From contig BJOX01000285.1 of assembly GCA_009731375.1 (NCBI GenBank), positions 565,632-611,446 of the forward strand: DNA of 45,815 nt. Reading direction: 5' to 3'. Below are positions 45,525 to 45,815 of this stretch, in pieces. Source of the stretch: Paulinella micropora (taxonomy: Eukaryota; Cercozoa; Imbricatea; Euglyphida). Positions within the stretch are counted from its first letter, which is position 1. The number at the start of each line of letters is the position of its first letter. The notes beneath the pieces are model-generated. The model saw nothing but the letters and a program-made list of their open reading frames with translations. It made no database searches and was not told the DNA's origin. The position numbers and the translations under genes are program-made.

Positions 45525-45815
45525 GCGGGGCGGTAAGGGGTCCAGCAGTCCGCCTAGTGGTAGGACAGGGTAGGATAGGATAGGATGGGAAAGAATGGGG
45601 TAGGGTTGGGTAGGGTTGGGTAGGGTAGGATGGAAAGAATGGGGTAGGGTTGGGTAGGTAGGGTAGGGTAGGGTAGGGTAGGGTAGGTTAGGATAGGATG
45701 GAAAGAATGGGGTAGGGTAGGGTAGGGTAGGGTAGGGTAGGATGGAATGGGATGGGATGGACAGAATGGGATAGGGTTGGGTAGGGTAGGGTAGGGTAGG
45801 GTAGGGTAGGGTAGG
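45525..45815. repeat. GGGTA pentamer array with GGATA/GGATG variants
   Basis: (GGGTA)n interspersed with GGATA and GGATGGAAAGAATGGGGTA units; the longer unit recurs three to four times at about 65-75 bp. It is G-rich on one strand and could form G-quadruplexes. It reaches the end of the window, so its full length is unknown. The unit is not the common animal telomere hexamer. Confidence 0.85.

Noticed and set aside
45525-45815. True chromosome end
   Set aside because: The array is impure, contains a longer non-telomeric unit and simply meets the window border.

Overview
The window is nuclear DNA of a eukaryote. It shows spliced genes with GT-AG introns, a Ty3/gypsy LTR retrotransposon, a LINE with reverse transcriptase and restriction-like endonuclease, a tRNA-derived SINE, a Tc1/mariner-type transposase, and a very high load of microsatellites. 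Nothing fixes the species; an intron-rich animal or protist is plausible. Nine runs of N (2380-2824, 3759-3987, 4864-5741, 7040-7049, 12492-12720, 18291-18300, 36358-36535, 39000-39204, 43604-44266) show a draft assembly, several of them beside homopolymers.

Layout. 1-8365: microsatellite sea (CT, AT, ATCT, GATA, AAT) with small islands of complex sequence that look like exons, often in tandem copies, plus two copies of an interspersed repeat (6854-7663). 8366-12099: degraded LINE on the plus strand ending in an ATCT tail. 12100-15614: more microsatellites, then a plus-strand gene end (14505-15614) with a tandemly copied 57-nt exon. 15615-18240: noncoding DNA, foldback elements and a minus-strand transposase gene with one intron. 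18465-28792: a complete but decayed minus-strand Ty3/gypsy element of 10.3 kb with 248-249 bp LTRs, PBS and PPT, inserted in a GTA/GAA microsatellite. 29654-32541: a multi-exon plus-strand gene for a nuclear-looking protein with a RanBP2-type zinc finger and acidic repeats. 32542-37800: AT-rich noncoding DNA with a MITE-like element, a last exon encoding a RING finger and an LTR fragment of the same gypsy family. 37801-41610: nested retroposons of at least three families, all ending in (ATT)n. 41759-45000: the minus-strand 3' end of a gene for a single-pass membrane protein, with its transmembrane exon present in about eight tandem copies and an 8-codon tail exon in about four more. 45525-45815: a GGGTA pentamer array.

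Main observation: at least six separate places show short exon-like units (14 to 83 nt) repeated in tandem, each copy separated by expanded microsatellite, often with splice-like borders and a conserved open frame. Two of these fit coherent gene models in which the phases of neighbouring exons agree. This suggests that microsatellite expansion in introns drives duplication of adjacent exons or exon ends. Which copies are spliced cannot be told without transcripts.
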